64,000 nt of DNA from Mycolicibacterium sp. ND9-15 (GCF_035918395.1 NZ_CP142362.1:967501-1031500), one strand, 5' to 3'; shown: positions 9,365-18,697, counted from the first letter of the stretch. Notes: generated by a model not told the origin, from the sequence alone. Numbers and translations are program-made.

Positions 9365-11578
9365 CTACTTGCGGGGCAGCCCGAGGATCATCTGGGCGAT
9401 GATGTTGAGCTGAATCTCCTTGGTGCCGCCCCCGATCAGTTCCGCGGGCACCCGCAGGTACGGCTGCACGACGTCGGACTCGGCAGCCATCGCCGACCGG
9501 CCCACCGACGCCAGCGTGACCGGGAACGTCCGCCGCAGCAGCTCATTCATCGCGACCTTGGCGATGCTGGAGGCCGGTCCCGATGCCTGCCCGCCGAGCA
9601 ATCGGATCGTCTCGCGCACCCCCAGCGCCTTGATCGCGTTGGCGTACGCGTCGAGTTCGCCGAGCGCGCGCAGGATATCGTCGCGCTCGTCACCAGCGGC
9701 GAGCCGGCGCAGTGGTGCCGCACGGTCGTACTGGACGTATCCGCTGATGGCCGAACGCTCTTCGGCCATCGTGGCGATCGCCAGCGCCCATCCCCCGGTC
9801 GGTTCGCCGAGCAGCATCTCGTCGGGAACGAAGACGTCGTCCAGGAAGACCTCGTTGAACTCCTGCTCGCCGCTCGCCTGCTTGATCGGCTGCACGTCGA
9901 TGCCGTCGGAGCGCATGTCCACGATGAAGTATCCGATCCCGCGGTGCTTGGCGGCGGTTGGATCGGTGCGGGCCAACAGTGCCCCGAAGTCCGCCCGGTG
10001 TGCCGACGACGTCCAGATCTTGTGTCCGTGGATGCGCCACCCGCCGTCGACCTTGGTCGCCCGCGTCGCCAGCGCGGCCAGATCCGAACCCGCGCCCGGC
10101 TCGCTGAACAGCTGGCACCACGCGAGCTCCCCGCGCTGAGTAGCCTGAATGAGGCGGTCCTGCAGCTCTTTTGAGCCTGCCTTGATCAGCGACGGCAGAA
10201 TCCACTCGGCGATCCCCAGGGACGGCCGCACCACCGCGGATCGCTTGCCGAACTCCTCGTCGATGATGAGCTGTTGCAGCGGGCTGGCGTCGATCCCCCA
10301 GGGCGGCGGCCAGTGTGGTGCGATCAGCCCCGCCTCGGCGATCGCGGTCCGCTGCGGTCCGGTCGCGAAGTGCTCGTAGTCGCCCTGGCGGCCGGGCCCG
10401 TCGTTGCGCAGCGCGGCGGCTGCGTCGAGCGTCTCGGCCACGCGGGCCCGGAACTCCGCTTCGGCGTCGCCGAGGTCGACAGAGAAGTCCCGCTCCTGTG
10501 TGGCGGTCACCTCGCCGAGCCGCCTGGCCCACCGGCTTGGGGACCCGACCGACGCGGCCAGGCTGGTCGCGCGCCGCCAGTACAGGTGCAGGTCGTGTTC
10601 CCAGGTGAAGCCGATGGCCCCGAACATGGTCAGCGTGTCCAGCGCGAGGTCCGGGCACGGCGCGATCGCCATCAATGCCGCGCCGGCCGCAGCCACTCGC
10701 TGCTGTTCGACCGGTTCACCGGCCGCCCGCAGGGCGTCCCACGTTGCCGCACTTGCCAACTCACTGTCGACCAGCAGCATCGCAGCGCTGTGCTGTAGTG
10801 CCTGGAACGTGCCGATGAGCTTGCCGAACTGCTCGCGCGTGCGCAGGTGCGCGGTCGCGGCTTGCACGCACCACTGTGCGATGCCCGCGGCCACACTCGC
10901 CGTCAGCGCGGTGTCGAGGTATTCGGCCCGGTCGGCATCGATACCGATGAGAACATCGGCCTTCTCGACCGGGTATCCCGCGAGACGCATCGTACCGAGA
11001 TCGGTCAACAGATCGGTGCCGGCCACGGATTCGACGACGGCGGCTGGGTGCGTCCTGTCGACGACGACCCAGATATCGGCTTCGGCATCCGTGGCTGCAC
11101 ACACCAAAACGGTTGCTGCTGCGCAGATCCCCGCTGTCAGGCCCGAGTCGCCGGTGATCGTCCACTGCTCCCCGTCGGGGCGGGCGGTGAAGGCGGAGTT
11201 GCGTGGCAACACGAGCGCGGCGGGCGTGCCCTCGGCGAGACGGGTCAGCAGCGCTTCGGCGGGCCGGGCTGGTTCGGCGAGTAGCGCGACCGCGCCCGTC
11301 GCCACCGTGGGCAGCAGCGGACCCGGCAGTGACGCCTTGCCCGCCGCCTCGAGCACACAGGCGGCGTCGAGCAGATCCCCGCCCTGACCGCCGTAGTTCT
11401 CCGGCAGGTGCACGGCGTGAAAGCCGTTGGCCACGAACTCCTCCCACCATGACGGAAGGCGGCCTTGCGCAATCGATTCGAAGGCCTCGCGGGTGGCGGC
11501 TATCGGAGCGCGTCGTGCGGCGAACCGGCCGATCGACTCGCTGAGTTCGCGCTGTTCGGGAGTGAGGGCCAGGGTCAA
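9365..11578 (-). CDS. Acyl-CoA dehydrogenase with two fused ACAD domains (FadE)
   Basis: Flavoprotein of 737 residues in which two acyl-CoA dehydrogenase modules are joined in one chain, as in steroid-degrading FadE34-type proteins that replace an alpha2-beta2 heteromer. The first module (about 1-370) lacks the usual flavin motif. The second (about 380-737) has LFSEPGAGSDLAAL, GHKIWTSSAHRADF and the C-terminal IGGGTKEIQLNIIAQMILG. The start is a TTG at 11578 overlapping the stop of the epimerase gene by 4 bases (TTGA), with AGGGG upstream; the frame is open much further but lies inside that gene. It would introduce the alpha,beta double bond before the Ltp/DUF35 step. Confidence 0.9.
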   Translation of the reverse strand: MTLALTPEQRELSESIGRFAARRAPIAATREAFESIAQGRLPSWWEEFVANGFHAVHLPENYGGQGGDLLDAACVLEAAGKASLPGPLLPTVATGAVALLAEPARPAEALLTRLAEGTPAALVLPRNSAFTARPDGEQWTITGDSGLTAGICAAATVLVCAATDAEADIWVVVDRTHPAAVVESVAGTDLLTDLGTMRLAGYPVEKADVLIGIDADRAEYLDTALTASVAAGIAQWCVQAATAHLRTREQFGKLIGTFQALQHSAAMLLVDSELASAATWDALRAAGEPVEQQRVAAAGAALMAIAPCPDLALDTLTMFGAIGFTWEHDLHLYWRRATSLAASVGSPSRWARRLGEVTATQERDFSVDLGDAEAEFRARVAETLDAAAALRNDGPGRQGDYEHFATGPQRTAIAEAGLIAPHWPPPWGIDASPLQQLIIDEEFGKRSAVVRPSLGIAEWILPSLIKAGSKELQDRLIQATQRGELAWCQLFSEPGAGSDLAALATRATKVDGGWRIHGHKIWTSSAHRADFGALLARTDPTAAKHRGIGYFIVDMRSDGIDVQPIKQASGEQEFNEVFLDDVFVPDEMLLGEPTGGWALAIATMAEERSAISGYVQYDRAAPLRRLAAGDERDDILRALGELDAYANAIKALGVRETIRLLGGQASGPASSIAKVAMNELLRRTFPVTLASVGRSAMAAESDVVQPYLRVPAELIGGGTKEIQLNIIAQMILGLPRK

Positions 11579-12612
11579 CGGGATCCCCTGCCGGTCAGGC
11601 GCGATTCGCGGTAGAACTGGGCCGCGGCAACGATCGCCTCGGGGGTGGGTGAGGGATTCCAGCCCAACTCGCGGACCGCTTTCGAGTGGTCCAGCGGGGT
11701 CATGACGTGCATCAGGAGAATGTTCAGCGGCGTCAGCTTTGTGTCGTGACCACGGAGCCGGGCGATCCAGCTGCTCGGGTAGCTCGCGGCGGCCATCACC
11801 GCGATCGGCACGCGATACCGCGGAGGTTCGACTCCCACTGCACGACAGCCGGCTTCGAAGATCTCGCGCGAGCTCATCCACCGCTCGGAGACGATGTACC
11901 GCTCGCCGATCCTGCCGTGCTCGGCGGCCAGGATCATCGCCTGTGCGGCGTCCTCGATTCCCACCGTCTCGGCCTCGTACCCGTCGATGTAGAAGGGCAT
12001 CCTTCCGTGCACGGCCGCAGCGAGCAGCGCGCCGTGCGGGGTCGGCAACCAGTCCCCCGGCCCGTACGTGTTCGAGACGCACATCGCGACCGCCGGCAGC
12101 CCCTGCTCGTAGCTGTAACGCAGCACCATCTGCTCGGCCTCGACGCGACTGCGGACGTAGTCGCCGCCGATGTCGAGCCAGTTATGCGCCGTGGTTTCGT
12201 CGGCGAGGCCGTCGGTACGCCGTCCGATCGTGGCGATCGAACTGGTGAACACGAAGCGGTGCAGGTCAGCCTCGACCGCGACGTCGAGCACAGCGCGCAG
12301 GCCGTCGACGTTGGTGCGCCACATCGGTGCCGGGTCCAGCAGCCACGCGCGGGCGTCGACGACGCAGTAGTACACGACGTCGCATCCGCTCATCGCGGAG
12401 CGCACGCTGCCCGGGTCGAAGATGTCGCCGCGCCGGACGTCGACGGGCAGCCCGTCGATGCCGCGGGTGGAACTGGTCGGGCGGATCAGCACCCGCACGT
12501 CGTCGCCGCGAGCGACCAACTGCTTGGTGACGTGCGACCCAAGGAATCCGCTGGCGCCGATGACGAGTTTCGTGGGCGTCACCGGTGGTCGGCCAATCTG
12601 GTTCCCTCTCAT
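11575..12612 (-). CDS. NAD-dependent epimerase/dehydratase (extended SDR, 3-beta-HSD-like)
   Basis: Extended short-chain dehydrogenase of up to 345 residues and first gene of the epimerase-FadE-Ltp-DUF35 operon. The NAD-binding motif is [12 protein letters not shown] (about 17-28) and the serine of the triad is in FTSSIATIG. The usual Y-x3-K is Y152-V-R-S-R156, with arginine in place of the catalytic lysine, so activity may be altered. ATG 12612 has no good ribosome site, while GAGAGGGAA lies just inside the frame, so the true start may be a few codons later. The operator at 12618 ends 5 bases before ATG 12612. It probably oxidises a hydroxyl group of the pathway substrate. Confidence 0.87.
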   Translation of the reverse strand: MRGNQIGRPPVTPTKLVIGASGFLGSHVTKQLVARGDDVRVLIRPTSSTRGIDGLPVDVRRGDIFDPGSVRSAMSGCDVVYYCVVDARAWLLDPAPMWRTNVDGLRAVLDVAVEADLHRFVFTSSIATIGRRTDGLADETTAHNWLDIGGDYVRSRVEAEQMVLRYSYEQGLPAVAMCVSNTYGPGDWLPTPHGALLAAAVHGRMPFYIDGYEAETVGIEDAAQAMILAAEHGRIGERYIVSERWMSSREIFEAGCRAVGVEPPRYRVPIAVMAAASYPSSWIARLRGHDTKLTPLNILLMHVMTPLDHSKAVRELGWNPSPTPEAIVAAAQFYRESRLTGRGSR

Positions 12613-12617
12613 CTGCT

Positions 12618-12636
12618 ACGAGACGCAACGTCTCGT
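12618..12636. promoter_or_regulatory. Palindromic TetR operator in divergent region
   Basis: ACGAGACG-CAA-CGTCTCGT is a perfect inverted repeat with 8-base arms and a 3-base centre. It lies between the divergent epimerase operon and TetR operon, almost touching the epimerase start, so it would control both. The architecture matches the palindrome at 5676 but the half-sites differ, so the two TetR proteins should not cross-bind. Confidence 0.68.
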
Positions 12637-12704
12637 CTTGCCAAGAGTATGGCGCAGTGTCACGATCTGTAAAGACGGCCCACCGTCAGATGCGGAGTCA
12701 ACTC

Positions 12705-13277
12705 ATGGTCACCGAGACGAGCACCCCTCGTCGTCGTAGCGAGAAGTCCCGGTCGGCGATCGTCACGGCCACCAAGGAACTGCTGCTGGAGCGCGGATTC
12801 GACGGGCTCAGCATCGAAGCCGTCGCGGCACGCGCCGGCGTCGGCAAGCAGACGATCTACCGCTGGTGGCCCAGTCGTCCCGCGCTCGTCGCCGACGTGC
12901 TGCTCGAAGACGCCGACAAGATTCTGCGACCAGTCGCCCACACCGACGACCTCGTAGCCGATCTGAGCCGTTGGGCGGTCAACCTCGCGGCGACGCTCAC
13001 CACCGAACGGGGCAACGCCATGCTGCGCATCCTCACCGTCGCGGGGTTGGAGCACGACGAAACCAAGGCGCGGATGCATGCGGGACTCAGCGCGCCGCTG
13101 CACGGCAGTGTCAAGACGCGACTGTCGGCCGACGGCCTGGACTCCGCCACGTCGCAAGCTGCGGCCGACGCCATCGTCGGCGGTATCGTCTACGCGATCC
13201 TCAACGAGGGACGCTCGTTCCGCCGGAGCCGGGCGGAGTCGATCACCCGTACCGTCATCGCCGGAGCCTGCCGATGA
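12705..13277 (+). CDS. TetR-family regulator of the epimerase/FadE operon
   Basis: TetR repressor of 190 residues. The helix-turn-helix is [33 protein letters not shown] (about 36-68), with the IYRWWPSR form common in actinobacterial TetR proteins with C-terminal domain type TetR_C_33-like. ATG 12705 (MVTETSTP) is preferred because GGAG lies eight bases upstream; ATG 12690 and an earlier start are possible. It is divergent from the catabolic operon across the operator at 12618 and overlaps the next gene by 4 bases (ATGA), so repressor and hydrolase are co-translated. Confidence 0.9.
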   Translation: MVTETSTPRRRSEKSRSAIVTATKELLLERGFDGLSIEAVAARAGVGKQTIYRWWPSRPALVADVLLEDADKILRPVAHTDDLVADLSRWAVNLAATLTTERGNAMLRILTVAGLEHDETKARMHAGLSAPLHGSVKTRLSADGLDSATSQAAADAIVGGIVYAILNEGRSFRRSRAESITRTVIAGACR

Positions 13278-14149
13278 CTCGCCCGCCCAATGTATTTCGG
13301 GTATTCGGCGCCGGCGGCGTGACGGTTGTCGCCGATCGCATCGGTGATCCGACCGCACCGGCGGTGGTGTTCCTGCACGGCGGCGGGCAGACCCGGCGAT
13401 CGTGGGGCCGGGCGGCGGTGGCGGTCGCCGAACGCGGATGGCAGGCCGTCACGGTGGACCTGCGCGGCCACGGCGAGTCGGATTGGTCACCTGACGGCGA
13501 CTACCGCGTCACCAGCTTCGCCGGTGACGTTCTCGAAGTGCTCCGTGAGCTGCCACCACAGCCCGTCATCGTCGGCGCCTCTCTCGGCGGGTTCACGACG
13601 ATGCTGCTGGCCGGTGAACTGGCGCCCGGCACCGTACGCGCCGTCGTGCTCGTCGACATCGTGCCGGACATGGACCCGTCCGGCGCATCACGCATCCACG
13701 ACTTCATGGTCGACCGCATGCGGTCGGGGTTCGAGTCGCTCGACGAAGTCGCCGACATGATCTCCGAGTACAACCCGCACCGCCGCAGACCAAGCGATCT
13801 CGACGGGCTGCGGACCAATCTCCGCGAGCGCGACGGCCGCTGGTATTGGCATTGGGACCCGAAGTTCGTCGACGGGACGGCGGCATCCCCGCCCGTCGAG
13901 GTGACCGACGTGGAGCGGATGAACGCGGCGGTGGCGTCGATCCTGCGGACCGGCGTACCGGTGCTCCTCGTGCGGGGGCAGATGAGCGACCTCGTCACCG
14001 AAGAGCGTGCCGAGCGGTTTCTCGGTCGGTTCCCCGAGATCGAGTTCGTCGACGTCGGCGGTGCCGGGCACATGGTCGCCGGCGATCGCAACGACGTCTT
14101 CGCCGCGGCCGTGGTCAAATTCGTCATCGAGCACACCGAAAACCGATGA
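13274..14149 (+). CDS. Alpha/beta-fold hydrolase
   Basis: Soluble hydrolase of 291 residues. The oxyanion motif is HGGG (35-38), the nucleophile is S103 in GASLGG, and the histidine is in [10 protein letters not shown] near the end. The cap region (about 135-200) is rich in charged residues ([14 protein letters not shown]). The ATG overlaps the TetR stop by 4 bases, which fixes the start even though the frame is open upstream. Close relatives include esterases and C-C bond hydrolases; the substrate cannot be told. It is in the same transcript as TetR and the mycofactocin-type SDR. Confidence 0.88.
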   Translation: MTRPPNVFRVFGAGGVTVVADRIGDPTAPAVVFLHGGGQTRRSWGRAAVAVAERGWQAVTVDLRGHGESDWSPDGDYRVTSFAGDVLEVLRELPPQPVIVGASLGGFTTMLLAGELAPGTVRAVVLVDIVPDMDPSGASRIHDFMVDRMRSGFESLDEVADMISEYNPHRRRPSDLDGLRTNLRERDGRWYWHWDPKFVDGTAASPPVEVTDVERMNAAVASILRTGVPVLLVRGQMSDLVTEERAERFLGRFPEIEFVDVGGAGHMVAGDRNDVFAAAVVKFVIEHTENR

Positions 14150-14201
14150 GCGCTACCGTGTGCGCTGTCTGCGCTCCCCCATCGTCAGGCGAAAGGCCGC
14201 A

Positions 14202-15047
14202 ATGACAGAGAACAAGGTAGGCAGAGTTGCCGGCAAGGTCGCCTTCATCACCGGCGCAGCGCGCGGTCAGGGCCGCGAACACGCGGTCCGGCTCGCCGAA
14301 GAGGGCGCCGACATCATCGCGGTCGACGTGTGCAGCGACATCGACGCCGCCGGATATCCGGGCCCCACCGAGGCGGACCTGGCCGACACGGCGGCCCTCG
14401 TCGAGAAGTCGGGCCGTCGCATCGTGACCGCCAAGGCCGACGTGCGCGACCTGGCAAGCCTCCGTGCGGCCCTCGATCGTGGCGTGACCGAACTCGGCCC
14501 GGTCGACATCGTGGTGGCCAATGCCGGCATCAGCGCGAATCCCGCCCCTGCCGCGATGATCGAGCAGTCCGCGTGGCAGACGATGTTCGACATCAACGTG
14601 ACCGGCGTTTGGAATACCGTGACAGCCGCCCTACCGCACATGACCAACGGCGGCGGATCGATCATCCTGGTCAGTTCGATGCTGGGGCTCCGCGGCGGCG
14701 GCTACATGGCCCACTATGCGTCCGCCAAACACGCCGTGGTCGGCTTGATGAACTCGCTGGCGAACGAGCTTGCACCACAATGGATCCGGGTCAACTCGAT
14801 ACATCCCGGCAACATCCTGACGCCGATGATCGACAACGACCACTTCCGTCGCACCGTACGACCGGACCTGCGCGATCCGACAATGGACGACGCCACCCAG
14901 GTCATCGGACACTTCCATCTGTTGCCGAAGCCGGTGATCGAAGCACGCGCCGTGAGCAACGCCGTGTTGTTTCTGGCCTCCGACGAGGCGCAGTACATCA
15001 CCGGGGCGGCGCTGCCCGTCGACGCCGGTGCCGTCGCGAAATTCTGA
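14202..15047 (+). CDS. Mycofactocin-type SDR family oxidoreductase
   Basis: Short-chain dehydrogenase of 281 residues. The opening GKVAFITGAARGQGREHAVR, ADIIAVDVC and the insert after it are hallmarks of the mycofactocin-coupled SDR subfamily, whose NAD is held tightly and re-oxidised by the peptide-derived cofactor mycofactocin. Visible elements are the nucleotide motif G18-x3-G22-x-G24, NAG 107-109, and S159, Y172, K176. The start ATG 14202 follows GAAAGG. It is third in the TetR-hydrolase-SDR operon with a 52-base gap. It probably oxidises an alcohol of the pathway; the mycofactocin biosynthesis genes are not in the window. Confidence 0.88.
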   Translation: MTENKVGRVAGKVAFITGAARGQGREHAVRLAEEGADIIAVDVCSDIDAAGYPGPTEADLADTAALVEKSGRRIVTAKADVRDLASLRAALDRGVTELGPVDIVVANAGISANPAPAAMIEQSAWQTMFDINVTGVWNTVTAALPHMTNGGGSIILVSSMLGLRGGGYMAHYASAKHAVVGLMNSLANELAPQWIRVNSIHPGNILTPMIDNDHFRRTVRPDLRDPTMDDATQVIGHFHLLPKPVIEARAVSNAVLFLASDEAQYITGAALPVDAGAVAKF

Positions 15048-15055
15048 CCGCTGCC

Positions 15056-15910
15056 TCACCTGGAGGCGTTGAACCTGCCGAAGCGCCACAGGTACGACGG
15101 CAGCCGTCGAGCGGGCAGGCTCTTCGGCCAGTCCTGCGCGCGGAAGTATGCGTCGGAGCCGCCGTCGACGAAAATGACACTGCCGCAGAGGAAATCCGCG
15201 GAGTCCGACAGCATGAACAGCATCCAGTCGGCGAGTTGAGCGGCGTCTCCGAATCCTCCGATGGGCACCGGGAATGCGTTGACGGCCTTGGCCTGGTTCG
15301 GTGTCGACAGTTGCTTCTCCAACAGGGGCGTCATGATCGCGCCCGGTGCGAGAGCGTTCAGTCGGATGCCCTCACCCGCCCATTGCAGTGTCACCGCGCT
15401 GCGCCGCACCCAGTGCGATACCGCGATCTTGGAGGCGGCGTATCCCAACGACGGCGCGGCCGGACCGAGGAACCGCAGCGAGCGCACCGCCTTGTCGGTG
15501 TCGCCGGCTAGCAGCGCACGAACCGTGCGCCGCGGCACCGCCGGTGTGGTGGTCGTCGAATTGCTCCCGATCACTACGACTTTCGCCCGATCCGCGGCAG
15601 CCAAGGCCGGTCGCCACTTCTGCAGCAGGTCCACCACACCGTGATAGTTGACCTCGAGGATCCGCCGCACGCTGTCTTTGCCGGGCGTCGGCCCGATCCC
15701 GGCGGCCAGCACGGCGCCGTCAAGTCGGTTCGATGCCGTCTCCAGCACCGCATCGGCCGCCGCCTGTCGCCCATCGCGTGTCGACAGATCGGCTACGACG
15801 TCGCCTTCTTTGACGTCGACGGAGATGACCGTGTGGCCGCGGCCCGTCAGCTTCGTGGCCGCTTGGCTCCCCATACCGGACGCGGATCCGGTTACCACAT
15901 ATACGCCCAT
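15056..15910 (-). CDS. SDR oxidoreductase similar to 3-alpha-hydroxysteroid dehydrogenase/carbonyl reductase
   Basis: Short-chain dehydrogenase of 284 residues. The nucleotide motif is VVTGSASGMGSQ, the usual NNAG is AAGIG, and the catalytic residues are S116 or S118, Y157 and K161 (YAASK). The segment VADLSTRDGRQAAADAVL, the GxGPTP segment and the long insert before the active tyrosine resemble the 3-alpha-HSD/carbonyl reductase of Comamonas testosteroni as I remember it, which suggests a steroid or other bulky alcohol as substrate. ATG 15910 has GGGGG upstream. It is convergent with the mycofactocin-type SDR, 8 bases between stops. Confidence 0.87.
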   Translation of the reverse strand: MGVYVVTGSASGMGSQAATKLTGRGHTVISVDVKEGDVVADLSTRDGRQAAADAVLETASNRLDGAVLAAGIGPTPGKDSVRRILEVNYHGVVDLLQKWRPALAAADRAKVVVIGSNSTTTTPAVPRRTVRALLAGDTDKAVRSLRFLGPAAPSLGYAASKIAVSHWVRRSAVTLQWAGEGIRLNALAPGAIMTPLLEKQLSTPNQAKAVNAFPVPIGGFGDAAQLADWMLFMLSDSADFLCGSVIFVDGGSDAYFRAQDWPKSLPARRLPSYLWRFGRFNASR

Positions 15911-16015
15911 ATCGCGAACCCCCAGTCGGTGTCGGCCACTGCATTGCACCGGCGTCGACGGGCAGCGTAACGGTGAACCAGACAACGGCTTCGCAGAGGT
16001 CCGCGGCGCGCCCGG

Positions 16016-17245
16016 TCAGGACGTGAGCCCCCTTCGGGTGAACGGCTCGGCCTCGCCTCGCTCGACCGCCTCGTTGTGTTTGGCGGCCGCACGATCGAGC
16101 AGTTCTGTGAGGGCCGGTTCGTCACGGACCATACGACGGTACTTGGGGCCCAGCGAGATGATCTGGTCGCGCTCACGAAGCAGCGCCTTGAAGATACGTT
16201 CGCGTTCCGCGGCGCTGCGGGTGTACTCCGAGTCGAGGTAGGCCGTCGCGTGCCGACGCGCGTTGGCGATCGCGGTCCGGGCCGCCCCCCTACGGCTGAA
16301 CAACGATGCGACGATGGTGACGATGAGGATGCCGATGATCACGGAGAGCGAGAGGCCGGTGCTGATCTCGACGACCTTCACGGGTTCCCCGTCGTTGATG
16401 AACGGCACGTTGTTCTCATGCAGCGCATGCACAATCAGCTTTACGCCGATGAATCCCAGGATGGCCGCCAACCCGTAGGACAGGTAGATCAGCCGGTCGA
16501 GCAGGCCGTCGATGAGGAAGTACAACTGCCGCAGACCCAACAGTGAGAACGCCGTCGCGGTGAAGACGAGGTACACGTTCTGCGTCAGACCGAAGATCGC
16601 CGGGATCGAGTCGAGCGCGAAGAGAATGTCGGTGCCGCCGATGGCCACCATCACCAGAAGCATCGGCGTCATCGCCCGCTTACCGTCCACCGTCGTGAAG
16701 AGTTTGTCACCGTCGTAGTGGTCGGTGGTGTGGAAGGTCTTCCTGGCCAGGCGAATGACGAAGTTGTCGGCCGTATGGGAGTCGTCGCCGCCCTTGGGCG
16801 CGAGCATGTTGCCCGCGGTGAGCAGCAGAACCAGTCCGAACGCATAAAAGACCCAGGCAAAGGTGTTGATCAGCGCGGCTCCGACGAAGATGAGGCCGGT
16901 GCGTGCGATCAGCGCGAACACTATGCCGAACAGCAGGACCTTCTGCTGGTCCTCGCGCGGCACCCGGAAGCTGCTGATGATGATCAAGAAGACGAAGAGA
17001 TTGTCAACTGACAGGGCTTTCTCGGTGACGTAGCCCGCGAAGTACTCCGAGCCGGGTTCAACCCCGCCGAAGATCAGCACACCCACCCCGAACAGCAGCG
17101 CGATCCCGACATACGCCGCCGACCAGACCGCCGCCTCCTTCAGGGTCGGGACGTGGGCCTTTCGCACATGGAAGACGAAGTCGAAGGCCAGGAGCCCGGC
17201 AATGCCGGCAACCGTCAGCGCCCACACCCATCCGGATATATCCAT
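16016..17245 (-). CDS. TerC/Alx-family integral membrane protein
   Basis: Membrane protein of 409 residues related to TerC and Alx, linked to manganese export and tellurite or metal stress. About eight hydrophobic segments are visible. The two conserved acidic membrane motifs EKALSVDNLFVF (about 75-87) and GTDILFALDSIPAI (about 205-218) are intact and probably bind metal. The C-terminal 70 residues are a charged cytoplasmic tail, longer than in many TerC proteins. ATG 17245 (MDISGWVW) starts directly before the first helix. The leader was checked for a yybP-ykoY manganese riboswitch but no convincing core was seen. Confidence 0.92.
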   Translation of the reverse strand: MDISGWVWALTVAGIAGLLAFDFVFHVRKAHVPTLKEAAVWSAAYVGIALLFGVGVLIFGGVEPGSEYFAGYVTEKALSVDNLFVFLIIISSFRVPREDQQKVLLFGIVFALIARTGLIFVGAALINTFAWVFYAFGLVLLLTAGNMLAPKGGDDSHTADNFVIRLARKTFHTTDHYDGDKLFTTVDGKRAMTPMLLVMVAIGGTDILFALDSIPAIFGLTQNVYLVFTATAFSLLGLRQLYFLIDGLLDRLIYLSYGLAAILGFIGVKLIVHALHENNVPFINDGEPVKVVEISTGLSLSVIIGILIVTIVASLFSRRGAARTAIANARRHATAYLDSEYTRSAAERERIFKALLRERDQIISLGPKYRRMVRDEPALTELLDRAAAKHNEAVERGEAEPFTRRGLTS

Positions 17246-17432
17246 GCGCCGCTCGCTATTCCTCGTCTGAGACCATCTTGCCCTCCCATCGACGATGGCC
17301 TGTAGTAGTAGCTCCAATCGCCGGGCCGAATCTTCGTGTGCTGTTCGCGACCCGCCGTGGTCAACGCGGCCGCCCCGCACACTACGGTTGGTCGAGTTGA
17401 CGGATCACACGACAGATTGGGGAACGCCGCAG

Positions 17433-18197
17433 ATGACGATCCTGGACCGCTTCCGACTCGACGACAAAGTCGCCGTCATCACCGGCGCATCGTCCGGTCT
17501 CGGAGTGTCGTTCGCCAAGGCGTGTGCAGAGGCCGGCGCCGATGTGGTCCTGGCTGCTCGGCGCGCCGAAAAGCTCGAGGCGACAGCCGAACTCGTCCGA
17601 GCCACCGGCCGGGGTGCGCTCACCGTCCAAACCGATGTTGCGGATCCCGACCAGTGTGCGGCGCTCGTCGATGCCGCGATGCGGAAGTTCGGCCGTGTCG
17701 ATGTCCTGGTGAACAACGCCGGTGTGGGTACCGCGGTGCCCGCCGTCCGGGAGACTCCCGAGCAGTTCCGCACGGTGATCGACGTCAACCTGAACGGATC
17801 GTATTGGGCCGCTCAGGCGGGCGCGCGGGTGATGCAGCCCGGCAGTTCGATCATCAACGTGTCGAGTGTGTTGGGTCTGACCACCGCGGGACTGCCCCAG
17901 GCCGCCTACAGCGCGAGCAAGGCGGCGATCGTCGGGCTCACCCGCGACCTCGCCCAACAGTGGGGTGGACGGAAAGGAATACGTGTCAACGCGCTGGCAC
18001 CGGGTTTCTTCAAGTCGGAGATGACCGACGAGTACGCGCCGGGATACCTGGACCGCACACTGGCCAGTCGCGTGGTGTTCAACCGGGTGGGTGAGCCGTA
18101 TGAACTGTCGGCCACGTTGATCTGGCTCGCGTCCGACGCCGGCGGATACGTCACCGGCCAGACCATCGTTGTCGATGGCGGTGTGACGATCACGTAG
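17433..18197 (+). CDS. SDR family oxidoreductase
   Basis: Classical short-chain dehydrogenase of 254 residues with nucleotide motif G18-ASS-G22-L-G24, NNAG at 94-97, S144/S145, Y159 and K163, ending in the typical ASDAGGYVTGQTIVVDGG. The sequence resembles FabG-like and glucose-dehydrogenase-like enzymes, but the substrate is unknown. ATG 17433 has GGGGAA upstream; the frame is open further but the upstream part does not look coding. It is divergent from terC across a 187-base region. Confidence 0.88.
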   Translation: MTILDRFRLDDKVAVITGASSGLGVSFAKACAEAGADVVLAARRAEKLEATAELVRATGRGALTVQTDVADPDQCAALVDAAMRKFGRVDVLVNNAGVGTAVPAVRETPEQFRTVIDVNLNGSYWAAQAGARVMQPGSSIINVSSVLGLTTAGLPQAAYSASKAAIVGLTRDLAQQWGGRKGIRVNALAPGFFKSEMTDEYAPGYLDRTLASRVVFNRVGEPYELSATLIWLASDAGGYVTGQTIVVDGGVTIT

Positions 18198-18331
18198 CGG
18201 CAAGTGCGCGGTCATCCTGCTAACGCTTTTCGCTCGCTTTGATCACGAACCGTGAACGAGAGCGCCAGTGCGGCAACGGAATGATTTGATGGCCGAGCGG
18301 CGTACGTAGACGTCGGGCCGGAAGGTTGCCT

Positions 18332-18637
18332 ATGGGTTCGCTCGGACCGCCCCATTCGCTTGCTCTGCTGTTCGTCGTCGCCATCGTCGGCGCGGCGAGT
18401 GGATTCGCCACATCGACGGCAATGCGGCGGGGCAAGCGACACGCACGGCGCGTCTTCCTACTCGGCGTCCTCTGCGGATTCATGGCGGGTGCGGCTCTGC
18501 CGAGGTGGCGTGGGACCCGGAACGTGCTACGGCAAGCGGTCGCCCATGCACTCGCAGCGGCGAACCTTCGTCTCGCACCGTGGCCGTCGCAGCGACGCCG
18601 GCAGCCAAGGCGGCTCCCCCGCTGGGCAGGACGCTAG
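18332..18637 (+). CDS. Small membrane protein of unknown function
   Basis: Open frame of 101 residues with GAAGG six bases before ATG 18332. Two hydrophobic segments (about 9-28 SLALLFVVAIVGAASGF and 44-58 VFLLGVLCGFMAGAAL) are separated by a basic loop (MRRGKRHARR), and the tail is strongly basic (QRRRQPRR). This fits a small two-helix membrane protein with an Arg-rich cytoplasmic end. No family recognised. High GC makes chance frames common, so confidence is moderate. Confidence 0.5.
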   Translation: MGSLGPPHSLALLFVVAIVGAASGFATSTAMRRGKRHARRVFLLGVLCGFMAGAALPRWRGTRNVLRQAVAHALAAANLRLAPWPSQRRRQPRRLPRWAGR

Positions 18638-18697
18638 GAGTGTTACGCCCCAGCCGCAACCGATTTCAATAGGGAACTTCTCTCACGTGTGCATCAC

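Noticed and set aside
17246..17432. Manganese (yybP-ykoY) riboswitch in front of terC
   Set aside because: The element is common before terC/alx genes, but the conserved core could not be found in either strand of the leader.
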